Shown here: positions 7,446-7,499 of the stretch, piece by piece
Layout: every line of letters starts with the position of its first letter
How positions within the stretch are numbered: position 1 is the stretch's first letter
Assembly: GCA_964478995.1 (NCBI GenBank)
Contig: CAYZJY010000086.1
Location: 1 to 7,499 of the forward strand
Direction of reading: 5' to 3'
Origin: NZWG01 sp964478995
Lineage (GTDB): Bacteria > Fidelibacterota > Marinisomatia > Marinisomatales > UBA1611
DNA length: 7,499 bases
The notes under the pieces: model-generated
Databases searched by the model: none
Seen by the model: only the letters and a program-made list of their open reading frames with translations
Told to the model about the DNA's origin: nothing
Position numbers and translations under genes: made by a program

Positions 7446-7499
7446 TTAAAATTTAAGTCCAATGGCAACCTGATTGGTGTAGTTGAGGATGTCATAGTC
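7446..7499 (-). CDS. C-terminal fragment of a probable outer-membrane beta-barrel protein (5' part outside window)
   Basis: Reading the minus strand in from the right edge gives 17 codons and a TAA stop: DYDILNYTNQVAIGLKF. The last residues alternate polar and hydrophobic and end in Phe. This is the classic final beta-strand signature recognised by the BAM complex in outer-membrane proteins. The stop codon is followed by a plausible terminator hairpin, and a gene with a clear Shine-Dalgarno begins about 100 bases later, so this frame fits a real gene end. The fragment is too short to name a family or to exclude chance. Confidence 0.6.
   Translation of the reverse strand, partial: DYDILNYTNQVAIGLKF

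Overview
The window looks like part of a genome from an uncultured or marine bacterium of the Fibrobacterota-Chlorobiota-Bacteroidota (FCB) assemblage. Two complete genes end in a C-terminal sorting domain with the hallmark NYPNPFNPVT stretch and a terminal KLVL(L/M)K. In this assemblage that domain marks cargo of the type IX (Por) secretion system. The DNA is AT-rich. All three visible start codons have a clear Shine-Dalgarno sequence, which is unusual in Bacteroidota proper. This fits a non-Bacteroidota FCB lineage (for example Marinimicrobia/SAR406, Ignavibacteria or Calditrichota) better. The lineage is an inference from motifs and was not tested by a search.

Every gene lies on the minus strand, so transcription runs from high to low coordinates. 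At the right edge (7446-7499) are the last 17 codons of a gene ending in a Phe-terminated amphipathic strand, as in outer-membrane beta-barrels. A short hairpin follows (7410-7431). Next is a 755-residue secreted protein with sialidase-type Asp-box motifs (5076-7343). After it comes a perfect 14-bp hairpin (5013-5046), then a 947-residue secreted multidomain protein built of MAM-like/immune-inhibitor-A-like beta modules, a fibronectin III domain and two related jelly-roll-like modules (2128-4971). Sixty-five bases further on begins a subtilisin-family (S8) protease that keeps its full catalytic set and continues past the left edge (1-2062).

Taken together this is a cluster of exported, calcium-rich, surface or extracellular proteins: a protease, a beta-propeller candidate and an adhesin-like multidomain protein, next to a probable outer-membrane protein. 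No type IX machinery gene is visible. The 65-base gap without a terminator suggests that the multidomain protein and the protease are co-transcribed. The 14-bp hairpin may separate the propeller gene from them. No RNA gene, mobile element, CRISPR array or phage gene was recognised. No intergenic stretch exceeds about 105 bases. I see no convincing evidence of a new defence or biosynthetic system. The most unusual points are a nested domain in the 947-residue protein and the position of the 14-bp hairpin.
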